A DNA stretch of 53,471 nt. Origin: Chromatiales bacterium. Lineage in GTDB: Bacteria > Pseudomonadota > Gammaproteobacteria > Chromatiales > Chromatiaceae. Position 1 is the first letter of the stretch. Each line of letters opens with the position of its first letter. Under the pieces are notes generated by a model. That model did no database searches and had not been told where the DNA came from. It saw only the letters and a program-made list of their open reading frames with translations. The stretch lies in NCBI GenBank assembly GCA_030145485.1, contig JAQYVP010000032.1, positions 1-53,471 on the forward strand. Reading direction: 5' to 3'. Both the position numbers and the translations under genes were made by a program. Of the stretch, positions 44,197 through 53,404 are shown piece by piece.

Positions 44197-46512
44197 CTAA
44201 CCCTGACAGCCGTTTACAATGTCTTTGCCCTCTGCCGCATAGCTGTCCCGTACCGCTTGCAGTGCTGCCTGTATATTGACTTCGATCGTCAGCCGAGTAG
44301 CGGTATCCTCGATGACCGTCACCGACGCGTTGTGGATATCGTCACCACTGTCGTTACTACTGCGGTAGAAGAGTTCCACCCAGGGGTCGTCACTATTCTG
44401 TCCGCCTTCGAGCCCGTCGCACTCCCAGTCATAATGGCCATGAAAACGCCTCTCGGTTTCGGACAGACTCCTTCCCGCGGGTACCTCCCAGGTTACAATC
44501 ATTGTTTGGTGGTTGTTGTCCTCGCCGGTAAAGCGATCATAATTGGAGACCAGCCCGCCAGAAACGGTGACTCGAGGGGAGATCGAATCGAAGCCGTCCG
44601 ATGAACTCCCGGCTTTCTCAGGCACCATGAGGGCGACCTCGTTGTCGTCATTCAAGGCCGGAGGAAGATCAGCCGGGGTGCCGGTGTCCTTTGCGTTGAT
44701 CGTCCGGCCATCCTTCCAGTACCAGCACTGCGGAAAAGCGGTGGTGGGGTTGCAGCCGTTTGCATTAAGCGACGACGGCCATTTGCGCTCGAGCTGTTTC
44801 TGCTCGACGATTGCTCCCGTTCCGTTGCGCAGATTGACAACGCCCGCTACGAATTTCTCCTCGGAAAATCTCGTGCGCTCACCAATGGTGTTGATTTCGA
44901 TCGATCCGCTACGCGTATCATGATTTCCACCCGATACGTCGCTTGGATAAGACCCCCCCCATGCCTCGGAGGCGGAGCCGACGAATTCCGAGAGCGTGTA
45001 AACTATCGGGGCTTCAGTGGGCAAGACATCACCGGCCGCGGCAGTGACAGTGACGGTCACAGTCGCCGTATCGCACGCGCCAGATGGATCACAGGCTTCG
45101 TAGGTGTAGCTGTCTGTGCCCGTGAAGCTTACGCTGGGCGTGTATTCGAAGGAGCCATCTGCGTACTGCATCAGGGTCCCGTTGCCGGGTTCCGACTTAA
45201 CTGTAACAGACAAATAATCTTGGTCGAGATCGGAGTCGTTTGCCAACACGCCGGGAGATGACACCGTCAGAGGGGTGTCCTCGGTGGTGGTGTAGCTGTC
45301 ATCCTCGACCACCGGTGGATTGTTCGGCACGAATGAAACCTGAACTGTGGCGGTATCTGTGTCGGTCAACTCCTTGTAGTTGCCTCCCGACAAGCCATTG
45401 TTGCCGCTGGCTGCGGCCGTAGTCACCATTTTGCCTTCCGTACCGGGCAATTCCACCAGGGCTTCGCCGGTAATTTTCTGCGTGCCGCCGAGGTCGCCAC
45501 GGTCAGCCTCTCCGTCCAGATCGGCAAGACCGGTCAGGACAACCTCGAAATCGTCCGAGGTATCACCCGGGGTGCCATTGTCGTCAATCAACTGGACGTC
45601 AAGGAGATCAGCGGTGCCGGGATTGCTGACCCTGTAGCAATATTTCACCGTTTCCTGGGTATAGGCACTCAATGACCTGGCATCGTCAACACCACAGGTT
45701 CCTTCGGCTATTGTGACATTTTTCTCGATTTTCAGCAGCGGCTCGCCGGCACCCGCGATCTCTCCGACCTTCTTGAAGGGAATGGTCTGCTTGCCGGTGC
45801 TGATGGCGTCAGTGCTGCCGTCGGTATACACCACGCGTCCGTCATCAAGCAGACCCTGCAGGTTGCCGGTGGGGCTGGTGCCCGGATCACACGCGAGCAG
45901 AACGTCGATTCGCAGTACCGTGGACTCTCCTGGCTCCAGGTCATCGACCTGCACAGTACCCAGCAGTTTCCCCCCGGACTGAAACGGCGTACCCATGAAA
46001 GTTTCGGAGATCAGAGAGGCGGTGCTGCCGCCATCGTCGCTGATGCCTGAGTCCATTCCATAGGAGCCGGCGCCCGGATTGTTGCCGTTGCCGTTGTCAC
46101 CGTTCTCGACCTCGCCGTAGTTCATCGCCACATTGACGATAGCAATCTGGGCGACGCCGCGCTGTCCGGTGCTGTTGCCGAGGAAACGGAAGTCGAATTC
46201 GGCAGTCTGCACGGGGTCGATGGTGCTCTCTTCTATTTGGATGTTGGCCAGGTAGGTGACGATGTCGCCGCAGGTGAACTCGGCGCCTTCAAGCTGTTCG
46301 GTAATATCGTTATATGCACCGGTGGTGCGGTCATTGTAGGCGCCGCCGCCGGTGGCATGATTGTATGTGAAGGGTGCTGCGGCCGCGAAGTCGGTATTGG
46401 CGAAATCACTGCCCGCCGCAATTGCCTGGCCGGTGAAAAGTAGCGTTGCAGTGGCGGCCAGGGTCAGGCGCGGAAGGAGAGTTTTTGCTGGTTTTATCTT
46501 TGTCGTACTCAT
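44197..46512 (-). CDS. Large secreted protein with cadherin-like domain
   Basis: 771 residues. Signal peptide about 1-33 (LAATATLLFTGQAIAA). A region at about 260-395 has CYRVSNPGTADLLDVQLIDD, like the DUF11 or uncharacterised repeat class of surface proteins. A bacterial cadherin-like/VCBS-type domain (about 395-495) has NNPPVVEDDSYTTTEDTPL, SPGVLANDSDLD and GTDSYTYEACDPSG. The C-terminal ~250 residues I do not recognise. There is no anchoring motif. The frame extends to an ATG at 46581, but the -24/-12 promoter at 46565-46581 would then lie inside the gene, so 46512 is chosen. It is probably a matrix or adhesion protein under sigma-54 control. Confidence 0.82.
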   Translation of the reverse strand: MSTTKIKPAKTLLPRLTLAATATLLFTGQAIAAGSDFANTDFAAAAPFTYNHATGGGAYNDRTTGAYNDITEQLEGAEFTCGDIVTYLANIQIEESTIDPVQTAEFDFRFLGNSTGQRGVAQIAIVNVAMNYGEVENGDNGNGNNPGAGSYGMDSGISDDGGSTASLISETFMGTPFQSGGKLLGTVQVDDLEPGESTVLRIDVLLACDPGTSPTGNLQGLLDDGRVVYTDGSTDAISTGKQTIPFKKVGEIAGAGEPLLKIEKNVTIAEGTCGVDDARSLSAYTQETVKYCYRVSNPGTADLLDVQLIDDNGTPGDTSDDFEVVLTGLADLDGEADRGDLGGTQKITGEALVELPGTEGKMVTTAAASGNNGLSGGNYKELTDTDTATVQVSFVPNNPPVVEDDSYTTTEDTPLTVSSPGVLANDSDLDQDYLSVTVKSEPGNGTLMQYADGSFEYTPSVSFTGTDSYTYEACDPSGACDTATVTVTVTAAAGDVLPTEAPIVYTLSEFVGSASEAWGGSYPSDVSGGNHDTRSGSIEINTIGERTRFSEEKFVAGVVNLRNGTGAIVEQKQLERKWPSSLNANGCNPTTAFPQCWYWKDGRTINAKDTGTPADLPPALNDDNEVALMVPEKAGSSSDGFDSISPRVTVSGGLVSNYDRFTGEDNNHQTMIVTWEVPAGRSLSETERRFHGHYDWECDGLEGGQNSDDPWVELFYRSSNDSGDDIHNASVTVIEDTATRLTIEVNIQAALQAVRDSYAAEGKDIVNGCQG

Positions 46513-46564
46513 CAGATCAGTCTCGTGTGGGCTCGGTAATTCATTGCATTTTGCGTTATATATA

Positions 46565-46581
46565 TGCATATAGCGTGCCAA
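46565..46581 (-). promoter_or_regulatory. Sigma-54 (-24/-12) promoter
   Basis: On the minus strand the sequence reads TTGGCACGCTATATGCA. GG and GC are 10 bp apart, and TTGGCACG is a full match to the -24 consensus; the -12 element is ATGCA. Transcription would start near 46554, about 40 nt before the ATG at 46512. A sigma-54 activator is encoded divergently at 46944. Confidence 0.8.
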
Positions 46582-46680
46582 TATCGTTATTTTTCCATAT
46601 AAAGATAACTAACCCAATGTTTTATAAAAAAAATAACGCATCATTTTTTTATGATGGAGATTCCAGCCATTCCCGGAGCG

Positions 46681-46743
46681 TTGTCATATTTGACGAACTT
46701 GTGAAATATGGTTGTGAAATATCGCAAACTTGTTATATTTGAC
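46681..46743. promoter_or_regulatory. Possible enhancer (UAS) for sigma-54 activator
   Basis: Four related 10-mers form two inverted pairs: CATATTTGAC (46685-46694) with GTGAAATATG (46701-46710), and GTGAAATATC (46714-46723) with TATATTTGAC (46734-46743). The array is about 130-190 bp upstream of the predicted start at 46554, the usual distance for an enhancer-binding protein. The divergently encoded activator is the obvious candidate binder (inference). Confidence 0.55.
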
Positions 46744-46848
46744 AACCGATGGTTAAGGGCCCCTGAAAAAAGATCGAGAGATGTGGGTTCTGGAGAGGTG
46801 CGATAGGAATTACCATTGCAACTCATTGTTAAATGCAGCTTTCCCCAT

Positions 46849-46906
46849 AGAAAAATTCTTGGGAATGCTCTGAAGCAGGCGCGGAGCGACTTGATCAGTT
46901 TCCTTA
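46849..46906. repeat. Dispersed repeat related to 42380-42440
   Basis: Shares AGAAAAAT, GAATGxTCTGA, AGCGACTTGATCAG and TTCCTTA in the same order with the palindrome after wza. Here the left arm is degraded and the stem is weaker. It lies in the leader of the sigma-54 activator gene. Confidence 0.55.
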
Positions 46907-46943
46907 ATTCAGAAGGGATTAAGTTGCCCGGAAAGGATACTTC

Positions 46944-48566
46944 ATGCTGGATGAAATCAAGATGCACACGAAATCTCACCAAAACGAGCAGGACTTCGAA
47001 TCCCTGCTAGCCAACTTCTCCGCTTCGTTCGTCAATACGCCACCTGACGAGCTCGACCAGCGTATCAATGCTGCATTGCAGGATATGGGACAATTTCTCG
47101 CTATTGATCTCTTGGAGATCTGGCTGATCGATCCCGCTGAGACTAAATACAAGCAGGCCTACCGGTGGATAAAACCTGGCATTACGCCACCCTCAGACTT
47201 AATGGAGGAGACTTGTTCGCCCTTTTTGTCGGAGCATGCGCTGGACGGGGAAACCGTCGTACTGAGCCGGTTTGAAGAGCTGACGACAGATGCCGGAAGA
47301 GATGTCGCAATTCTTCAGAGCAGCGAGGTGAAATCGACGGTTGTCCTGCCGCTTGTGGCCGGGAACTCTGAACTGGGTGTGATCTATTTTGAATCTCTCA
47401 GCTCCGACAGGATCTGGCCAGAGAAGTTCGTGGTGCGATTGCAGCTCATAGGCGAAATCTTTGCGAATGTTTTTCTGCAGTGCCAGAAGGAGCGCGATCT
47501 CCAGAGCGCACTCGAAGAGAATATTGAATTGCGGCAACGCCTAGAGACTGAGAACAAGATTCTGCAGGAAGATGTCTATCATACCCACGAAACCGAAAGG
47601 GTGATCGGACACAGCGAGGCGTTCGGCCACGTACTGAAACAGGTGGGGCGGGTGGCGCAGACCGACAGTACTGTGCTGCTGCTGGGGGAGACCGGTACAG
47701 GTAAGGACCTCGTCGCCAACCGTATCCATCTGCACAGCCGGCGGGCGCACCAGCCATTGATCCGGGTCAACTGCGCAGCGCTGCCGGAAACGCTCTTCGA
47801 GAGTGAGCTCTTCGGCCACGAAAAGGGCGCCTTTACCGGTTCCGTGAGCCGCAAGATCGGCCGTTTCGAACTGGCCGATAGCGGAACCTTGGTACTGGAT
47901 GAGATTGGTGAGATGCCGCTGCACAGCCAGCCAAAGCTGCTGCGCGCGCTGCAAACGGGAGAATACGAGCGGCTCGGTTCGGAGAAAACCCGCATAGCCC
48001 ACGTGCGGCTCATCGCCTCCACCAACCGTGATCTCGAGGAAATGGCCGAGAAAGGCGCCTTCCGCCCGGATCTTTTTTACCGTATCAACGTCTTTCCCAT
48101 CACCATGCCGCCGCTGCGGGCACGAAAGGAGGATATTCCGTTTCTAGTGGAGTTCTTCGTCGAAAAACTGCAGAGCCACGTCAATCGTAAAATCACTTTC
48201 ATTCCCGATGAGACCATGGAAGCATTGAAGGCCTACGACTGGCCAGGCAACATTCGGGAACTGCAGAATGTTATCGAGCGCTCGCTGATTCTCTCACCCG
48301 GGGGGACGCTGAGCGTGGTTGGGCTTCTGAAAAAAAAGCTGTCCACTACAACATCGGCAATGCCCATGGGCGGCAATACCAGCATAGCCATTGATGTGAA
48401 AACCCTGGACGATGTGAACCGTGACTATATACGAGCCGTGTGCGAGCGCTGCGGCTGGAAGATCCACGGTACGGGAAACGCCGCCGAACTGCTCGGGATC
48501 AATCCCAACACCCTGCGCGCCCGGATGAAAAAACTGGGAGTAGAACGGCCGGCGATGGTGGGCTGA
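46944..48566 (+). CDS. Sigma-54-dependent enhancer-binding protein (GAF-AAA+-HTH)
   Basis: 540 residues. A GAF-like sensory domain is about 35-180, followed by a coiled linker and the AAA+ domain (about 215-440) with Walker A GETGTGKD (248-255), Walker B TLVLDE (315-320) and ELFGHEKGAFTGS. The sigma-54 contact loop reads GAFTGS (295-300) instead of the usual GAFTGA. The C-terminal Fis-type HTH has NAAELLGINPNTLRARMKKL. AAAGGA precedes the ATG by about 6 nt. There is no receiver domain, so it is likely ligand-controlled. It is divergent from the cadherin-like gene, whose -24/-12 promoter it probably drives. Confidence 0.93.
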   Translation: MLDEIKMHTKSHQNEQDFESLLANFSASFVNTPPDELDQRINAALQDMGQFLAIDLLEIWLIDPAETKYKQAYRWIKPGITPPSDLMEETCSPFLSEHALDGETVVLSRFEELTTDAGRDVAILQSSEVKSTVVLPLVAGNSELGVIYFESLSSDRIWPEKFVVRLQLIGEIFANVFLQCQKERDLQSALEENIELRQRLETENKILQEDVYHTHETERVIGHSEAFGHVLKQVGRVAQTDSTVLLLGETGTGKDLVANRIHLHSRRAHQPLIRVNCAALPETLFESELFGHEKGAFTGSVSRKIGRFELADSGTLVLDEIGEMPLHSQPKLLRALQTGEYERLGSEKTRIAHVRLIASTNRDLEEMAEKGAFRPDLFYRINVFPITMPPLRARKEDIPFLVEFFVEKLQSHVNRKITFIPDETMEALKAYDWPGNIRELQNVIERSLILSPGGTLSVVGLLKKKLSTTTSAMPMGGNTSIAIDVKTLDDVNRDYIRAVCERCGWKIHGTGNAAELLGINPNTLRARMKKLGVERPAMVG

Positions 48567-48927
48567 CACTTGACGCACCCGATTCGCAAGTCGATAAAGT
48601 AGGCTTGCCGTGTTGCCCACTGTTAGGGCTTAAAGACAGTCACACTTGCTTTGTCACGGTAGGCATAAGCTGCAAATAACACAAAGGAGTGATCTGTCTG
48701 TTTCTGATCAGAAGGCCAGTCAATCAATTCCAGAGCATGATCATACTCTCCGAATTACCGGAATTAGATAGTGAAGAGAGGGTGTTATTACCTGGAATTG
48801 CAGAATTCGGAAAATTCCTGATTTGATTAGGTGTAAGCTCGAAGACAAAAGAGGGTGGACAGGCAGGTCAATATATATGGACTGTGTGGAAAATGGCGTT
48901 TATATATAAGCTTGGAGCCCCTAGCAA
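48567..48927. other. Intergenic gap, no gene recognised
   Basis: 361 nt between the activator gene and the IS5-like element. Several short palindromic words are present, but no terminator or gene is recognised. Confidence 0.4.
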
Positions 48928-50223
48928 GGCTGTTGAAAATTTTAGGTTTTTGATTTTCCAACAGCCTGATTGCAACAATTTTCGCCGACCTTTCCAGGAC
49001 GAACGACTGTATCTTATTGAAATCTCGTCAAATCCGTGGTTTTGGACGGACCAATCCCTCAGTGCAGCCATCATCCGCATGTACCCACCCCGATATTACG
49101 CATCCGAATCAGGTTGAAGGCGGCAAAGGTCAGGACAAACTGGAAGTCGAGTTTCTCCCTGCCGACAAAGCGGCTCTTGCGCAGGCCGCCTATTGTTTTT
49201 AACCCAGCCAAAACACTCTTCGATCCGCTTGCGAATCGTCTGGCTGACCTGATAGCCCGGATGGGGGTTGTGCGTCCATCGATGGCTGATGAACGGTTGG
49301 TGGTGTTCTGTGGGCCACATGCGGTGTGGCGTTGTGGCAGCGCATGGCATCAACGAAGCCCCTGGCATCGTAGTTTTTGTCCGCGCCCAGCGTCACGCGA
49401 TGCGTGCCACTGAGCGCGCGCACATGTCGACGGCTGCCTCGCGCTCGGCTCTGCTCGTGGCCTGCGTCACCTGTGCATTGAATACCAGACCATGGCGGTT
49501 CTCCATGAGCAGATGCTCCATGAAACTAAATTTTGCCGCCACGCCCTTGCTCTTGCGATAGAGCAGCGCCTCTTTATCGATTGTGGATTCGTGCGTATCC
49601 CGTAAGCGCATCTGGCCGCGGAAATCCACGCTGGGATTGCGCCCGCCGCCTGACGGTGGATCCTCTCCATCTTTTGGCCGGTAGCTCTTCAGGGATGCCA
49701 GCGCCTCGATCAATGTCCCATCCACACTGAAGTGCTCATTGGACAACAGGCCGACATTCCGGGCTTGGTTCAAAACGAGGGCAAAGAACTTGTCAGCGAT
49801 CTCACCTTCCAGCAGACGATCCCGGTTCTTCGTAAACGTGGAGTGATGCCAGACCGCATCATCCATCGAGAAGCCGACGAATCAGCGAAACAGCAGATTG
49901 TAATCGAGCTGCTCGATCAGCAGCCGTTCACTGCGGATGGAGTAGAGCGCTATCAACAGCTGGGCGCGTAGCAGTTTTTCGGGCGGAATCGAGTCACGCC
50001 CCTGCTTGGCGTAGAGGGCATCGAAGTCATGGTCCAGATGCTTCAGCGCCGTATTGACCATCTCCCGAATCGAACTCAAGGGATGGTCCTTGGACACTCT
50101 GTCGCCCGGGCTGATGGTGCTGAAGAGTGTCTCCTGATGGATATCGGTTCCGCGCATCGGCTATTTCATACTTGTGTAGAAATAACGGGTATCATCCATG
50201 AACTGGGATGTTTTTCAACAGCC
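48928..50223 (-). mobile_element. IS5-like element, decayed
   Basis: About 1296 bp bounded by inverted ends: left GGCTGTTGAAAA (48928-48939) and right TTTTTCAACAGCC (50211-50223). A second inverted copy, CCAACAGCC, lies just inside the left end (near 48958). No clear target duplication can be fixed, though CTAG occurs near both ends. Confidence 0.75.
49096..50157 (-). pseudogene. IS5-family transposase, several frameshifts
   Basis: The transposase reads through at least three frames. The first, from 50157, has HPLSSIREMVNTALKHLDHD and ends IEQLDYNLLFR. The second has HHSTFTKNRDRLLEGEIADK, NEHFSVDGTLIEALASLKSY (first catalytic Asp) and RHGLVFNAQVTQAT. The third has VTLGADKNYDARGFVDAM (second Asp), and a further frame has PGYQVSQTIRKRIEECFGWV (catalytic Glu). 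All blocks match IS5-family transposases, but the gene is broken. Confidence 0.8.
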
Positions 50224-50466
50224 TAGTGCCAAAGCCCAGAGTCAATCTGATCCTCTTCCATGGTGTGTTTGGATCCAACAGCAATCATCATGTGCAGGTA
50301 ACGCTAGCTGATCGGGGTAGAGGCGACAAGATTAATACACTGGATGGAGCACAAGATCAGAGTTGACAACTCTTGAAACTTGATCAGCAGAGGGGTGTAC
50401 TGTACATATTTCTGTACCTATATTGATCGGGTAGTGGCTTTGAGCCTGGATCTTTCATGGCTACAG

Positions 50467-50652
<186 letters not shown>

Positions 50653-50764
50653 CTAAGACACTGATTTAATGGAATAAATCAGATCATAAGGCAGCGCTGA
50701 ACGAGGCGAAAAAATAATAAATAGGTACGTCGCCTGATTTTCAGGTGTTTCGGTTGGTGGTCCC

Positions 50765-51235
50765 TTGGATCACAACATCATAGGCCAGAGTTTCAGGCTG
50801 GGCTTCTGGTGGAGCCTGCACGCCGACACCCGCTTCATTGATATTGACTCCAGCAGTATTCGATCTGAACACAAATCTTATGGTAAAAACCGCTTACCGG
50901 TGACCATCAATAGGATGACGGCCTGCCTCTTCAGCGTTTTTAAATATGCTGTTAAAGAGCGTGACTATCCTCTGAACAATCTTGTTCCGTGCATATATCC
51001 TCTCACAGAATAGAATAAGGTTGTCCGCTATCTATCTGATCAAGAGCACACGACATTAAAGAATGCCTGCAAAGCATCTGATTGGAACAGCCACCACCCC
51101 CTATTCTGTCTTCCTGACATGCTCAAACAAACACTCTCAAAGAGAGGCGACATCTATCCTGACACAGCGGGCTATGCACAGGGATTTCCTGTGGTATTTC
51201 ATCCCTGTTCTGACCACAATGCCAGCGTTGGATAA
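50765..51235 (+). pseudogene. Tyrosine recombinase N-terminal/core-binding remnant
   Basis: A frame from 50765 contains IDSSSIRSEHKSYGKNRLPV and TINRMTACLFSVFKYAVKER, like the core-binding domain of site-specific integrases (VNRxxAxLSxxFxxAVxE). A TAG at 51011-51013 interrupts it. The same frame continues NKVVRYLSDQEHTTLKNACK and ASDW, matching the start of the catalytic domain (RVRFLSDEE..LL.AC). The active-site boxes are missing, and similarity fades by about 51120. It lies just after att-like copy 2, where an integrase is expected. It is of a different subtype from the P4-like remnant at 2192. Confidence 0.7.
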
Positions 51236-51324
51236 GGAATATCAATGCTGTGTATGAATGGCAGGAGTCATGCCGGACATGCCGAATTTTGAAATGACGT
51301 ATAATGGCAACGCCACGATATCTA

Positions 51325-51352
51325 TTGCGCTTTCGTTTATTACGAATATAAT
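51325..51352 (+). promoter_or_regulatory. Promoter with operator-like dyad for toxin-antitoxin operon
   Basis: A perfect -10 (TATAAT, 51347-51352) and a weak -35 (TTGCGC, 51325-51330) have a 16-bp spacer. The spacer contains the inverted repeat TTCGT-TTATT-ACGAA (51332-51346), a likely operator for autoregulation by the antitoxin. Confidence 0.55.
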
Positions 51353-51387
51353 TTGCACAAATAAGATTTTTCAGGGTATGGAAAATA

Positions 51388-51834
51388 ATGTCTGCATTAT
51401 CTCAAACACTACCAGATAGCGAGTCCTCAGCATTAGCTCGAGCAAGTGCAGAGGAGTTGAGCCGTCTGCTCGGCCAAATGCCGGAAGCGGAACGTGCAAG
51501 AGTACAACTTGATGGAAACAATCTAATCCTGCCAAGACAGGCTTTGGCGCTATTGCGTGATCTGCTTGTTGAAATGGCTAAGGGTAATGCGGTCACAATA
51601 GTTCCAACTCATGCAGAACTCACCACTCAGGAAGCTGCAAATATCCTCAATGTATCACGCCCTCATCTGGTTAAATTACTTGAAGAAGGTATTATTCCAT
51701 TCTCCAGAACAGGAACCCACCGTCGTATCCGTTATCAGGATTTGATGTCTTATCGCGATCTGCGAGATCAGGAGAGTCGAACTGCCCTTGATGAACTGGT
51801 ATCTCAGGCTCAAGAAAATGATATGGGCTATTGA
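51388..51834 (+). CDS. Antitoxin with excisionase-type HTH
   Basis: 148-residue DNA-binding protein. An HTH of the MerR/excisionase type is about 78-125: ELTTQEAANILNVSRPHLVK followed by LLEEGIIPFSRTGTHRRIR. The N-terminal ~75 residues are helical. The stop overlaps the next start by one base. It is probably the antitoxin of the PIN toxin encoded downstream, likely repressing its own promoter through the dyad at 51332-51346. Confidence 0.88.
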   Translation: MSALSQTLPDSESSALARASAEELSRLLGQMPEAERARVQLDGNNLILPRQALALLRDLLVEMAKGNAVTIVPTHAELTTQEAANILNVSRPHLVKLLEEGIIPFSRTGTHRRIRYQDLMSYRDLRDQESRTALDELVSQAQENDMGY

Positions 51835-52397
51835 TGCGCTATACGGTCGTTTTTGATGCCTGTGTACTCTATCCTGCTCCTCTGCGTGATTTTTTGCTTC
51901 GTTTGTCAATGACGGGGCTCTTCGCTGCCAAATGGACCAATCAGATTCATGATGAATGGATCAGGAATGTCTTGAAGTCTCGTCCGGAACTCGAAGATAA
52001 ACTTCCACGTACTCGGGAGTTAATGGATAAAGCAGTGCCTGACTCATTGGTTGCAGGTTATGAACCATTAATGGAAAATCTACAACTTCCGGATACCGAT
52101 GATCGGCATGTTTTGGCTGCTGCGATTCGTTCTGGCGCACAGGCCATTATTACCTTTAATCTAAAAGATTTTCCAGATAATGTGCTCAACCAATATGGTA
52201 TAGAAGCCATGCATCCGGATGCATTTATCGAGAATCAGCTAGATTTACATCAGGGCGCAGTGATAGCTACAGCCAAACAACATCGAGAAGCACTAAAAAA
52301 TCCACCCAAGACGGCAGATGAGTATATTGAAACTTTGGCTGCTCAGGGTTTGGCTATTTCTGCAGATAGATTTCGGGATTTTGTTGAGCTGATCTAA
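51834..52397 (+). CDS. PIN-domain toxin
   Basis: 187-residue PIN-domain ribonuclease. Predicted metal-binding acids: Asp8 in VVFDACVLYP, Glu in HDEW, Asp in LPDTDDRHVLAAAI, and the Asp of FNLKDFP. The ATG at 51834 overlaps the antitoxin stop (TGATG), so the two are coupled; a TTG one codon earlier is less likely. The C-terminal extension (about 130-187) is longer than in small VapC toxins. The pair is typical cargo of integrative elements and may stabilise the region. Confidence 0.88.
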   Translation: MRYTVVFDACVLYPAPLRDFLLRLSMTGLFAAKWTNQIHDEWIRNVLKSRPELEDKLPRTRELMDKAVPDSLVAGYEPLMENLQLPDTDDRHVLAAAIRSGAQAIITFNLKDFPDNVLNQYGIEAMHPDAFIENQLDLHQGAVIATAKQHREALKNPPKTADEYIETLAAQGLAISADRFRDFVELI

Positions 52398-52495
52398 TAA
52401 AAATTAACTGATTAAATGGCTGCATCAATTTCAGTTAAAGTTCCAATAATTCTCATGGTAGTTGAGCGACCAAAAGCCTTGCGCCAAGCGAAATC

Positions 52496-52657
52496 ATGTG
52501 GGGCATCAAGGGGAGAACTTCAAGCAATCTGTTTGAAGAGGAAGAATTTTCTGGAGATGGTCAGCCATCACGATATGATGTCAGGGTCGTAAAGAACGAC
52601 TATCCAGTAATGACAGCGGTTATACGTACACACGCCGATGAAAGTTCCAGGCTATAG
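52496..52657 (+). CDS. Possible small protein or gene remnant, unknown
   Basis: A 53-codon frame starts MWGIKGRTSSNLFEEEEFSG and continues SRYDVRVVKNDYPVMTAVIR. Composition is protein-like and acidic at the start. There is no good ribosome binding site. I do not recognise it. It may be the remnant of a larger gene between the toxin and the third repeat. Confidence 0.25.
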   Translation: MWGIKGRTSSNLFEEEEFSGDGQPSRYDVRVVKNDYPVMTAVIRTHADESSRL

Positions 52658-52787
52658 AGGAAATGGCAGAGCTAGAGTCAAATCTGGTTGAGGGCAGGTT
52701 CAGCTGTATTCTGTAGTTCATTCGTTCAAGCAGAGGTTGAATCCAGAAGGAAAGGCAAAATCACAGTTCCAAGATTGAATCTTTCAC

Positions 52788-52981
<194 letters not shown>

Positions 52982-53141
52982 ATTTTCCTTCTAAGACAAC
53001 CAGTTAACCTTGCACCCATTTACACCGATTCGCACTAGTTAGCATGGATTTTGTGGGTTCGCTGGTACCGAGATTGGTACTTGCCTGGTGTTTTGTAGCC
53101 ATATACGTGCAGTAGTGCTGATCTGTCATCTATCACCTAGC

Positions 53142-53167
53142 AATAAAAACCCGGCATAATAGCCGGG
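53142..53167 (-). terminator. Rho-independent terminator (minus strand)
   Basis: Stem CCCGGC (53150-53155) and GCCGGG (53162-53167), loop ATAATA. The minus-strand transcript ends in a U-rich tail (complement of AATAAAAA, 53142-53149). Confidence 0.7.
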
Positions 53168-53364
53168 CAATTGATCCAAACTGAATATCCCTCCCTTCAG
53201 ATATGCATTCTATGCTGCTTTTTTCCGGCGTACAGCGTCATTTCAGAGCCTCCTAGCCTCAACCCATACCCTTGGTTAGAACTTCGATGCAGGAACGCCT
53301 ATAAACGGGGCTCTCACGAGTCTGATGGGTATTGATCCAGCGGAATAAGGCCCTGGGATTTGAC

Positions 53365-53390
53365 AATGAAAACCCCGCTTGATGACGGGG
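53365..53390 (-). terminator. Rho-independent terminator (minus strand)
   Basis: Stem CCCCG (53373-53377) and CGGGG (53386-53390) with an 8-nt loop. The minus-strand tail is the complement of AATGAAAA. It follows the partial reading frame at the right edge. Confidence 0.6.
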
Positions 53391-53404
53391 CTATTGTGTG
53401 GCAG

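Larger units (their letters stand above)
52982..53404. other. Intergenic region right of third repeat
   Basis: Apart from two terminators, no gene is certain. On the minus strand an AGGAGG site lies 6 nt before an ATG (near 53237) opening only 14 codons (MTLYAGKKQHRMHI), a possible leader peptide or debris. Confidence 0.35.

Noticed and set aside
48919-50226. CTAG target duplication of the IS5-like element
   Set aside because: CTAG occurs near both ends, but the distances to the inverted ends differ by 4-5 bp, so it cannot be a true duplication as read.
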